Below, piece by piece: positions 1 to 5,416 of a DNA stretch of 6,163 nt. The DNA is from Bifidobacteriaceae bacterium (GTDB lineage Bacteria; Actinomycetota; Actinomycetes; Actinomycetales; WQXJ01): contig JAISBQ010000299.1 in assembly GCA_031266115.1 (NCBI GenBank), forward strand, positions 1 to 6,163. Reading direction: 5' to 3'. The notes under the pieces are model-generated. The model had not been told where the DNA came from, searched no databases, and was given only the letters and a program-made list of their open reading frames with translations. Numbering within the stretch: the stretch's first letter is position 1; each line of letters opens with the position of its first letter. Made by a program: the position numbers and the translations under genes.

Positions 1-2
1 GG

Positions 3-902
3 CGCGGCGTCGAGACCCGTGTTGTGGGCGAGGTCGTGGGCAAGCTTGTGGCTGCCGGCCTAGTAGTCAACCCATACGCACCGTCTTCCACCAAGGAACC
101 CACCGAGCAGGACACGCGAGCAGGCGACGGCGGGGAGCCGGCCGGCGAGGGTCTGCTGAGTCGAATCGCCGGTGCCGTCTGGCGCCTAGGACCACACCTT
201 CGCCTTCGCCTTATCACTGGCGCCGTTGCGCTCGGAGCGGCCGCGACGGCCGCGTGGTTCGTGGTCAGCGCGGGAGCCTTCATGACGGCGGTCGCAGGCA
301 TCAGGGGCGGCCGTATGGCCGATGGCGTGATTGCTCTGGTCTTGACCCTCATGTGGCAGCTTGCCGTCATCTTCGGTCACGAACTGGCGCACGGGCTTGC
401 GTTCGCCTCGGTGAGTGACCGAAAGCCGGTCCTATCGGTGGCCAAGATTGGCCGGCGCGCGCTGCCGAACACCACGCTGGACGGTTTCTGGCTTCTGAGG
501 TCTACCCGGCACCGGCTGGCGGTGGTCCTGGTAGGCCCGCTGACATCAATCATGTCGTGCGCCGTTCCTCTTGCGGTGCTGGCGAACTCGACACCCGGGA
601 GTCTGGCTGCCGATTGGGCCGCGATGTCCATCAGTCTCGAAGTGGCGATGGCCTTCCTGAACCTGGTTCCCATGCGCTATTCGGACGGCACCCGCCTCTG
701 GGAGGCGTGGGCAGCTGTCCGTAACCTTCCGGGCCTGGGCATCGCTCGGGTGCTAGGCCGTGTCCGGCCGCCACTGGCTCTGCCTGTCCGCTCACGGCTG
801 GCGATCAGCGCGTATCTGCCGGCCTCGATCATCGGCACGCTTCTTCTGACCGCGTGCCTAGTTGTCTGGCTAATAGTCCTGGTCGCAGGCGGTGTCGCAT
901 GA
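3..902 (+). CDS. M50/site-2-protease-like membrane zinc metalloprotease, 5' end cut by window
   Basis: Likely an intramembrane zinc protease, possibly the leader-peptide protease of this RiPP locus (inference). Residues are numbered from the GTG at 24. The zinc and catalytic motif HELAH is at 119-123 (H119, E120, H123) inside a hydrophobic segment. The third ligand fits D221 in LVPMRYSDG, the place of the usual NPxxDG motif. Hydrophobic segments lie near 61-92, 101-130, 163-188, 197-217 and 259-291. A GP pair (171-172) opens the helix after the catalytic region, as in this family. The frame is open to the window edge and the GTG at 24 has no convincing Shine-Dalgarno, so the gene probably starts upstream. 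The visible N-terminus (about residues 1-15, ending GLVV) resembles the last helix of a PqqD-like winged-helix domain often fused to such proteases. A polar linker (about 19-45) follows. Protease family is fairly sure; substrate is inferred from the precursor gene 114 bases downstream. Confidence 0.8.
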   Translation, partial: RGVETRVVGEVVGKLVAAGLVVNPYAPSSTKEPTEQDTRAGDGGEPAGEGLLSRIAGAVWRLGPHLRLRLITGAVALGAAATAAWFVVSAGAFMTAVAGIRGGRMADGVIALVLTLMWQLAVIFGHELAHGLAFASVSDRKPVLSVAKIGRRALPNTTLDGFWLLRSTRHRLAVVLVGPLTSIMSCAVPLAVLANSTPGSLAADWAAMSISLEVAMAFLNLVPMRYSDGTRLWEAWAAVRNLPGLGIARVLGRVRPPLALPVRSRLAISAYLPASIIGTLLLTACLVVWLIVLVAGGVA

Positions 903-928
903 CTCTCATCGCCACCGGGACACCAAGG

Positions 929-948
929 TTTTCGGACAATTCCGAAAA
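929..948. promoter_or_regulatory. Perfect AT-rich inverted repeat upstream of precursor gene
   Basis: Arms TTTTCGGA and TCCGAAAA (8 bp, perfect) flank the 4-base centre CAAT. It is an AT-rich island in GC-rich surroundings, between the protease stop and the precursor start. It could be a regulator's operator or the first of three RNA hairpins. It is a poor intrinsic terminator for the + strand, because the T run precedes the stem and purines (AGGAGGG) follow. Confidence 0.55.
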
Positions 949-950
949 AG

Positions 951-970
951 GAGGGACCGACCGGTCTCTT
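951..970 (+). promoter_or_regulatory. Hairpin 2 in the leader of the precursor mRNA
   Basis: GAGGGACC pairs with GGTCTCTT around the 4-base loop GACC. The 8-bp stem includes two G-U pairs. It begins two bases after the preceding inverted repeat. The purine run AAAGGAGGG at 946-954 looks like a Shine-Dalgarno, but no start codon follows at a useful distance and part of it would be inside this stem. Confidence 0.4.
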
Positions 971-981
971 CAAGACACATC

Positions 982-995
982 GGGTCGCCTGACCC
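982..995 (+). promoter_or_regulatory. Hairpin 3 in the leader of the precursor mRNA
   Basis: GGGTC pairs with GACCC around the loop GCCT (5-bp perfect stem). It ends 8 bases before the precursor's Shine-Dalgarno, so it leaves that site single-stranded. Short stems like this arise by chance in GC-rich DNA. Its weight comes only from being the third in a row with a 4-base loop. Confidence 0.3.
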
Positions 996-1016
996 ACCTC
1001 ACCAAAGGAGAAAAAC

Positions 1017-1196
1017 ATGTCCAACGCCGATATCGCTGGCCTGGCCGCTGAGCTCGACGCCCTGAACGCCGAGACCCTCGAGGTCAAGGACTACGTCGAT
1101 TACTCCGACGCGGCCTTCGCCTCCACCTCGTCCTGCAGCTCGACGACATCGACCTGTTCGTCCTGCAGCTCGACCTCCTCCTGCGCCGCCCTCTGA
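1017..1196 (+). CDS. Thiazole/oxazole (thiopeptide-type) RiPP precursor peptide, 59 aa
   Basis: This short gene encodes the peptide that the locus appears to modify. It starts MSNADIAGLAAELDAL and has a strong Shine-Dalgarno, AAAGGAG at 1004-1010, six bases before ATG. Residues 1-35 form an acidic leader (E12, D14, E19, E22, D25, D28, D31). Its AETLEVKDYVD stretch resembles thiopeptide leaders such as those of thiostrepton and nosiheptide (comparison from memory). Residues 36-56 are only Ser, Thr and Cys: 12 Ser, 5 Thr, 4 Cys (C40, C47, C50, C56). The peptide ends AAL. Such residues are the substrates of YcaO cyclodehydratases, and a YcaO gene lies about 1.9 kb downstream. The leader/core border is not certain; a cut near FA/ST (35/36) is plausible. 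It probably belongs to the group annotated as thiazolylpeptide-type bacteriocin precursors. Whether the product is linear or macrocyclic cannot be told here. Confidence 0.9.
   Translation: MSNADIAGLAAELDALNAETLEVKDYVDYSDAAFASTSSCSSTTSTCSSCSSTSSCAAL
1128..1174 (+). repeat. In-frame 17-bp direct repeat in the precursor core
   Basis: TCGTCCTGCAGCTCGAC occurs at 1128-1144 and again at 1158-1174, identical and offset by exactly 30 bases (10 codons). Both copies are read in the same frame as SSCSST (residues 38-43 and 48-53). Identical codon choice among six Ser codons argues for duplication of a 10-residue unit rather than convergence. Confidence 0.8.
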
Positions 1197-1212
1197 CGCA
1201 AGGCAGGCGGAC

Positions 1213-1230
1213 GGGCGCCGGCCGGCGCCC
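1213..1230. repeat. 18-bp perfect GC palindrome after the precursor gene
   Basis: GGGCGCCGGCCGGCGCCC is its own reverse complement and begins 17 bases after the precursor stop. As RNA it folds to a 7-bp all-GC stem with the loop GGCC. No T run follows, so it is better read as a 3'-end-stabilising or attenuating structure than as a classic terminator. Confidence 0.5.
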
Positions 1231-1267
1231 GGAACCGACCCGAGCAGTACGTGGGGCCGGTGGGCGC

Positions 1268-1300
1268 CGGGGGCGGTCCGGCAACGAGGGGCCGCCCCCG
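1268..1300 (+). terminator. 12-bp stem-loop between precursor and ABC transporter; attenuator or 3'-end stabiliser
   Basis: Positions 1268-1279 pair with 1289-1300 (12 bp, one G-U pair at 1277/1291) around a 9-base loop (1280-1288). It is nearly all GC and the strongest fold in the window by eye. There is no T tract after it. Actinobacterial terminators often lack one, so partial termination is plausible. That would give more precursor than transporter mRNA. Confidence 0.5.
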
Positions 1301-1303
1301 CCA

Positions 1304-1315
1304 CCCACCGGTGGG
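1304..1315. repeat. 12-bp perfect palindrome before the transporter gene
   Basis: CCCACCGGTGGG is self-complementary and lies 36 bases before the ATPase start, directly after the long stem-loop. It could be a protein-binding site or a minor hairpin (4-bp stem). Weak on its own. Confidence 0.3.
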
Positions 1316-1337
1316 CTCAATGACAGCGCCAATCGGC

Positions 1338-1343
1338 AAGGAG
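1338..1343 (+). promoter_or_regulatory. Shine-Dalgarno that decides the ATPase start
   Basis: AAGGAG ends one base before the ATG at 1345, too close to serve it, but seven bases before the in-frame GTG at 1351. This favours GTG 1351 as the start. Confidence 0.6.
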
Positions 1344-1350
1344 AATGACA

Positions 1351-2349
1351 GTGACCAGTTGCAAGTGGGACGCACCCCCCATGGACGCGTCCGCGCACGA
1401 AGAATCGCGAGCCCGCGGCTCCAGGGGCCGCGAGCCCCGGCCGTCGCCGGCAATCGCCATCAGGGGGCTGCGCAAGTCCTACGGTCCCAAGACGGCGTTG
1501 GCTGGCGTGGACCTGACAGTGGAGCCGGGACAGTTTTACGGTCTGATCGGCCCCAATGGTGCCGGGAAGACAACCATCATGGAGATCGCGGAGGGTCTAC
1601 GGGCACCCGATTCCGGCGCGGTGTTCGTGCTCGGAGCCGCGCCCGGCAAGCGTTCGCCGGACGTGCTACGCCGGATCGGCATACAGCTCCAGAACACGGC
1701 CTTCTTCACGCGCTCGAAGGCACGGGAGCACCTGACGACCCTGGCCGACATCTACGGTGTCGAACGCCCCCGGGTAGCCGAGCTGCTTGAGACGTTTGGC
1801 CTGGTCCATTGCGCTGGAACCAGGGTGGACAAGCTTTCCGGTGGAGAGCGGCAGAAGCTGGCGGTCGCGTCGGCGCTATTGCATCGGCCGCAGGTGCTGT
1901 TCCTGGACGAGCCCACGGCCGCCATGGACGCTGAGGCCCGAGCGGAGCTGGTCCGGATTCTGCACGGACTGCGTGGTTCCCAGACCACGGTGCTCTACAC
2001 AACCCATCTGCTTCACGAGGCCGAGCGTCTGTGTGACAAGGTGGCGATCCTTGACCGGGGCCGGATTGTGGCGGATGACACGCCCGAGCGTCTCCTGGCT
2101 GCGTCCTGCCTTCCCTCCCGCCTGGTGCTGCCGTCGGCTGCAGGCCCAATCGAGTCGATGCGCAGGCTACCGGGCGTGCTCGGCGTGAACATCGGCGCGG
2201 AAGGGCTGGTGGTCCAGGTCGCCTCGCCCGGCCTGGCGCTGGAGGGGCTGGTGCGCGCCGGCATCGACGTCGCGAATGTCAAGGTCGAGGTCGCGACCCT
2301 CGAAGACTTCTTTCTTCAGCTCACTGGAAGCGAGTATCCCCGTGACTAG
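1351..2349 (+). CDS. ABC transporter ATP-binding protein (DrrA/ABC-2 exporter type)
   Basis: Cytoplasmic ATPase that powers the permease encoded next to it, probably for export of the mature peptide or for self-resistance (inference). Numbered from GTG 1351: Walker A GPNGAGKT 67-74, Q-loop Q114, signature LSGGE 162-166, Walker B VLFLDEP with D186 and E187, switch H219 in TTHLLHEAE. The C-terminal part (about 245-332) ends with TLEDFFLQLTG, typical of drug and antibiotic exporters of the DrrA/CcmA type. Length 332 aa fits. The start is chosen from Shine-Dalgarno spacing; ATG 1345 would add two residues, and ATG 1381 is a shorter alternative without a good Shine-Dalgarno. The first 34 residues before the ABC domain are polar, Arg/Glu/Ser-rich and unusual for the family. 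The 3' end overlaps the permease start by 8 bases. About 150 bases of palindromic DNA separate it from the precursor gene. Confidence 0.93.
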   Translation: MTSCKWDAPPMDASAHEESRARGSRGREPRPSPAIAIRGLRKSYGPKTALAGVDLTVEPGQFYGLIGPNGAGKTTIMEIAEGLRAPDSGAVFVLGAAPGKRSPDVLRRIGIQLQNTAFFTRSKAREHLTTLADIYGVERPRVAELLETFGLVHCAGTRVDKLSGGERQKLAVASALLHRPQVLFLDEPTAAMDAEARAELVRILHGLRGSQTTVLYTTHLLHEAERLCDKVAILDRGRIVADDTPERLLAASCLPSRLVLPSAAGPIESMRRLPGVLGVNIGAEGLVVQVASPGLALEGLVRAGIDVANVKVEVATLEDFFLQLTGSEYPRD

Positions 2350-3085
2350 AACCATCTCTCTCATTCAGGCGCAGGCTCGTTCGAGTCTTCGCGATCCCGC
2401 CACGGTGTTCTTCACCTTCCTCTTCCCTCTACTTCTGCTCGTCGTGTTCGCACGGGCGTTTGGTCAGGTGCCGAACGCCGACGGCACGCTTGCGATGCAA
2501 GGCGTTGGACCGAATGTGGTTGCCTTCGGAATCGCCTACGTGGGAATGTTCACGGCGGCTCAGTCGATTGTGGAATGGCGGGTATCTGGAATGAGCCGTG
2601 TCCTATACGCGGCACCGATTCGCACCAATTCCATACTTGGCGCAAACCTCGCGGTTGGGCTCGGCCTAGGCATCACCCAGGCGATCTTGCTGGTACTGCT
2701 GGCCGTCATGCCGGGCCTGAACATGATCTTGTCGCCGCACGCGCTGGCGGCGCTTCCCATCGTGGTGCTCGGCATTTGGACCTTCTTCAGCCTCGGCATG
2801 CTGGTGGGAACGTTTACCAATTCCGTGGCGGCCGCGTCTGGCGCCATCAACGCGGTGGTGCTACCAATGGCGTACGTCTCGGGAGCCATGCTGCCGATCG
2901 AGATGCTGCCGGATTGGGCTATCGCCATAGGCCGCGCCATGCCCATGCGTTACATGGTTGACGCCATCGGTGGCGGATTGACCGGAGTGGCGCCAGGATC
3001 CACCGTCATTCTGAGCGTGGTGGTCCTCGCGGCATCAGGCGCAGTGTTCTTTGCCAGCGCAGCGAAACTGGTGAGATGGGTATGA
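2342..3085 (+). CDS. ABC-2 type transporter permease
   Basis: Integral membrane half of the exporter. From GTG 2342 it has 247 residues and about six hydrophobic segments (21-40, 57-77, 98-123, 135-158, 166-187, 221-240). There is a short cytoplasmic N-terminus and a polar extracytoplasmic loop after segment 1 (about 41-55), the usual ABC-2 (DrrB-like) pattern. An in-frame ATG at 2276 would place 22 Arg/Ser-rich residues in front and lie deep inside the ATPase gene. GTG 2342 gives a normal N-terminus (MTRTISLIQAQAR) and an 8-base overlap with the ATPase stop, so I prefer it; GGAAG at 2326-2330 may be its Shine-Dalgarno. The 3' end overlaps the YcaO gene by 4 bases. A single permease beside a single ATPase suggests a transporter of two ATPases and two permeases. 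No peptidase domain is present, so leader removal must come from another protein. Confidence 0.9.
   Translation: MTRTISLIQAQARSSLRDPATVFFTFLFPLLLLVVFARAFGQVPNADGTLAMQGVGPNVVAFGIAYVGMFTAAQSIVEWRVSGMSRVLYAAPIRTNSILGANLAVGLGLGITQAILLVLLAVMPGLNMILSPHALAALPIVVLGIWTFFSLGMLVGTFTNSVAAASGAINAVVLPMAYVSGAMLPIEMLPDWAIAIGRAMPMRYMVDAIGGGLTGVAPGSTVILSVVVLAASGAVFFASAAKLVRWV
3070..3075 (+). promoter_or_regulatory. Shine-Dalgarno that decides the YcaO start
   Basis: GGTGAG directly abuts the ATG at 3076 but lies six bases before the ATG at 3082. The latter forms an ATGA overlap with the permease stop, so 3082 is the likelier start and the two genes are probably translationally coupled. Confidence 0.55.
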
Positions 3086-4773
3086 CTGCCGACGGCGAAT
3101 CCGCCCCGTGGACCTGGAAGAAGGGATTCGACACGGTCCTCGTCTTCCCTGAACCTGCGATGGACCAGGCAGGATTCGCTGAGGCCCTGCAATTGCGCTG
3201 TTCTGATGTGGCTGAGCGCCTTGTATTCGGCTCGGGACGCGAGGTCACTGGTCGAGACGTGCGCAACGGCTTGGGAGGGTTCGCCCAATCCTTCGGAGTT
3301 GTTGAGGCCGCGCGTGAGTTTGCGCGCATGATGCCGGCAAGCCGACCGGCGGGCGGCATTCGGCTCGGGTGGCCGGTGCTGGAGATAGACGTGCGGGCCG
3401 CAACGGTCCGGCGCCATGTGGTGAGGACGGCCTCCCGACAGGGGCACGCGACCCCGACGATCACCGTCGGCGCGCAAGGCGCGAACTCGTGGCGACGCCA
3501 GGGCCTGGATTCCCTACCGCTGCCGCCTGACATGCTGGCCGGCCATGGCCTCGGCTATCTCGGCCATCCAGGAGGCTGGGGTCTGGATTGGACCACCGCG
3601 TCACCGGTGAGCGACCGGCTGTGGATAGACCTTGGCGGGGCGCCCATCGAGTTGAGCTGGTCGGGACACGAAGACTCCTTTGATCGGTCGCTTCGCGCCT
3701 GCCTGCTTGAGGGTGTTGAGCGTACCGTCGGAGCCCTCGGTGGCGGTTCCCACGTCGTCACATGCCCGGCGGCCGAACTAGACGCGCGCTACTACGGCCC
3801 CGATGCCTTCGGCCGTTTTCCGCCTTCGGCCTACGGCGTGGAGGTTGAGGAGTTCAGTTCGTGGGAGCCCCACGAGTGGATCACTACCCGATCCTTGGTC
3901 ACGGGTGAACGGGTGTATGTCCCGTTGGAACTTGCCCATTACGGCCGCGAGGTGAGGCGACGCTGGGCCTTGGGCACGTCGTCAGGGTGGGCTGTGGGAT
4001 CGACCCCGCAGGAGGCCGCGTTCTTTGGACTCCTGGAATTGGTGGAGCGAGACGCCGTCGTTTCGGGTTGGTACGCCGGGATCACTCCTAAGACCGTCGA
4101 TGCGGCCACGGTTGAGGGAATCCACGATGTCCTCACCCGAGCCGGCCTGCTGGGATGCCGCTTCCACCTCTCTTGCGTCCCGTCCGATTTGGGCATACCG
4201 GTGATTGTGGCCGCGGCGGAGGTGGCCGACGCGTTCGTCTTTGGCTCGGCCGCGCACCCTGATCCCGAGCGGGCTGTAGTTGGCGCGGTCAAGGAGGCCT
4301 GGACCTACCTGCCGGAGAGGGAGCGCCACGCGCGGCGCCTTCGCAGAGCCGGTGTCCTTCCAGCCACAGACTTCGCGGCCGTGAGGTCCATCCACGACCA
4401 CGCCTCACTCGCGTTCAAGCCCACTGGGCTGAAAGGCCTGGATCGATTTAAGGACAAGGGTCCGGAGCATTCCGTGCCACTGGGGGAGATTCGGCCTTGG
4501 CAGATGGACGATGCCGGTGACGGTCCCTTGGGAGGAATCGTAAGCGCACTCGCGGCGAAGGGTCTGGAGCCGCTCGCCACAGTGTGCGCTTCGGCGACCG
4601 CAGACGCCATCGGCGTCAGCGTGGTTGGAACTCTCGTGCCGGGACTTGTCCCCATCGATTTCGGCTGGAATCGCCAACGCGCATTGCAGATGAACCGCAC
4701 CGGCGCGTTGGCGGCAGCGTTCGGGAGCGCACCTCCGAGTGCCGATCTGGCCGAACCTCACCCGTTCAGTTGA
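3082..4773 (+). CDS. YcaO-domain azoline-forming cyclodehydratase (SagD/TOMM type)
   Basis: ATP-dependent enzyme that activates backbone amides of the precursor so that Cys, Ser or Thr side chains cyclise to thiazolines or oxazolines; cytoplasmic. 563 residues from ATG 3082. YcaO landmarks: LLEGVERT with E210, E213 and R214; SSGWAVGSTPQEA, then LLELVERDA with E319, E322, R323 and D324; AVKEAW with E405. The C-terminus is EPHPFS. Azole-forming YcaO proteins typically end in a Pro-rich PxPxP motif; here the first two prolines are kept and the last position is Ser. About 100 residues precede the part that aligns by eye with other YcaO proteins (from LEIDVRAATVRR). This extension has no motif I recognise beyond a short Gly-rich stretch (GLGGFAQ). 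A clean Q-x3-R third ATP motif is not obvious after E405. Such enzymes normally need an E1/ThiF-like leader-binding partner, not seen here. An amidine- or thioamide-forming YcaO is the less likely alternative, given the Cys/Ser/Thr precursor. Confidence 0.9.
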   Translation: MTADGESAPWTWKKGFDTVLVFPEPAMDQAGFAEALQLRCSDVAERLVFGSGREVTGRDVRNGLGGFAQSFGVVEAAREFARMMPASRPAGGIRLGWPVLEIDVRAATVRRHVVRTASRQGHATPTITVGAQGANSWRRQGLDSLPLPPDMLAGHGLGYLGHPGGWGLDWTTASPVSDRLWIDLGGAPIELSWSGHEDSFDRSLRACLLEGVERTVGALGGGSHVVTCPAAELDARYYGPDAFGRFPPSAYGVEVEEFSSWEPHEWITTRSLVTGERVYVPLELAHYGREVRRRWALGTSSGWAVGSTPQEAAFFGLLELVERDAVVSGWYAGITPKTVDAATVEGIHDVLTRAGLLGCRFHLSCVPSDLGIPVIVAAAEVADAFVFGSAAHPDPERAVVGAVKEAWTYLPERERHARRLRRAGVLPATDFAAVRSIHDHASLAFKPTGLKGLDRFKDKGPEHSVPLGEIRPWQMDDAGDGPLGGIVSALAAKGLEPLATVCASATADAIGVSVVGTLVPGLVPIDFGWNRQRALQMNRTGALAAAFGSAPPSADLAEPHPFS

Positions 4774-4791
4774 TGGGCATCGAAACCGGCG

Positions 4792-4821
4792 TTGACACCA
4801 GGGCGCTCGCGTCCCTAGAGG
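4792..4821 (+). promoter_or_regulatory. Candidate internal promoter before the last two genes
   Basis: A perfect TTGACA (4792-4797) is followed after 18 bases by TAGAGG (4816-4821), a partial match to actinobacterial -10 boxes. A start about 7 bases further on would fall near 4828, inside or after the Shine-Dalgarno (GGAAAGGA, 4821-4828). The mRNA would then be almost leaderless. This tension and the poor last base of the -10 box keep confidence low. Confidence 0.3.
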
Positions 4822-4837
4822 GAAAGGAATTGGATCG

Positions 4838-5416
4838 GTGTTAGAAGTCCAGCCAAACGTCTACCGCGCGCCGCCGCCGGCCGCGGTGGGACGGCGCTTC
4901 GGCCCGGTGGCGGTGCTGCGCGCCGCCAGCCTGCTGTACGCAGCGTTTGCGGCTGCGGCCGCGCCGGCCGTAGGGATCGGCCTGTTGCCCGCACTGCTGC
5001 TGGTTGGATGCTGGCGGGCACGCGCGTCTGGCCTGCCGGGGACACTCCCCAAGCGGCGGACGATGACGGCCGCCAGGCGCCGGGCGATTACCGGAACCTC
5101 GGCGGCACAGGGAATCACGCTGGTGGGCGGCGGACTCCTCGTGTTCGCCGTCGGTCACTATGAGTGGTGGCCGGTCGCGGTGGTAGCCGTCAGCGCTGCC
5201 CACCTCAGCACGGTCGCGTGGGTTGCCCGCCGTGTACTCGACGCCGTCGCCGTTCCCGCTGCGTGGCTGGCAGCGATTGCAGGAGCTGTCTTGGTGGTTC
5301 GCGGTGAGTGGCGAGGCGCCTGGGTGGTTGCGTGCGGCATCATGTGCCTGGTCACTGCCACCTATGCGAGGCGCGTCGCCACCCGCGAGGTTTCACCACG
5401 GAGCGACGAGCAATGA
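4838..5416 (+). CDS. Six-helix integral membrane protein of unknown function
   Basis: I do not recognise the family. It begins at GTG 4838 with GGAAAGGA at 4821-4828 nine bases upstream. The product is 192 residues: a short N-terminus with Pro and Arg (1-21), about six hydrophobic segments (22-43, 44-59, 90-107, 112-130, 136-155, 159-177) and a charged tail. A basic loop (60-83, with RARASGLPG and PKRRTM) separates helices 2 and 3, so the protein looks like a two-helix plus four-helix arrangement. No catalytic or nucleotide-binding motif is visible. Its last 4 bases overlap the flavodoxin gene, so the two are co-translated. In a peptide antibiotic locus a small orphan membrane protein is a natural candidate for immunity or as an export accessory, and pairing with a flavodoxin could also mean a membrane redox partner. 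Both are inference. Confidence 0.75.
   Translation: MLEVQPNVYRAPPPAAVGRRFGPVAVLRAASLLYAAFAAAAAPAVGIGLLPALLLVGCWRARASGLPGTLPKRRTMTAARRRAITGTSAAQGITLVGGGLLVFAVGHYEWWPVAVVAVSAAHLSTVAWVARRVLDAVAVPAAWLAAIAGAVLVVRGEWRGAWVVACGIMCLVTATYARRVATREVSPRSDEQ

Noticed and set aside
946..954. AAAGGAGGG as a ribosome binding site for a hidden gene
   Set aside because: No ATG, GTG or TTG lies within 5-12 bases downstream, and part of it is inside hairpin 2.
854..1051. 65-codon + strand frame spanning the protease end and precursor start
   Set aside because: It overlaps two better-supported genes and the hairpin region, has no good Shine-Dalgarno, and its sequence resembles no known protein. Its internal ATG at 899 overlaps the protease stop but also runs into the precursor gene out of frame.
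1128..1174. CRISPR-like or mobile-element repeat
   Set aside because: Only two short copies exist, both in frame in the precursor core; no spacers, terminal repeats or transposase are seen anywhere in the window.
1121..1210. Leu-rich out-of-frame reading of the precursor core (LVLQLDDIDLFVLQLDLLL)
   Set aside because: It is striking but follows from TCC, TCG and TGC codons read one base off. No start codon opens this frame after the stop at 1051, so dual coding is not supported.
999..1453. Several minus-strand frames across the precursor and the palindromic gap
   Set aside because: They are antisense to the precursor, Arg/Pro/Gly-rich, mutually overlapping and without Shine-Dalgarno sites.
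1251..1790. 179-codon + strand frame over the ATPase start
   Set aside because: It has low-complexity Arg/Gly/Pro composition typical of shadow frames and overlaps a clear ABC ATPase with all motifs.
2950..3533. Two 175-codon minus-strand frames opposite the permease and YcaO genes
   Set aside because: Both are shadows of the GC-biased sense genes and overlap each other, with no recognisable domain.
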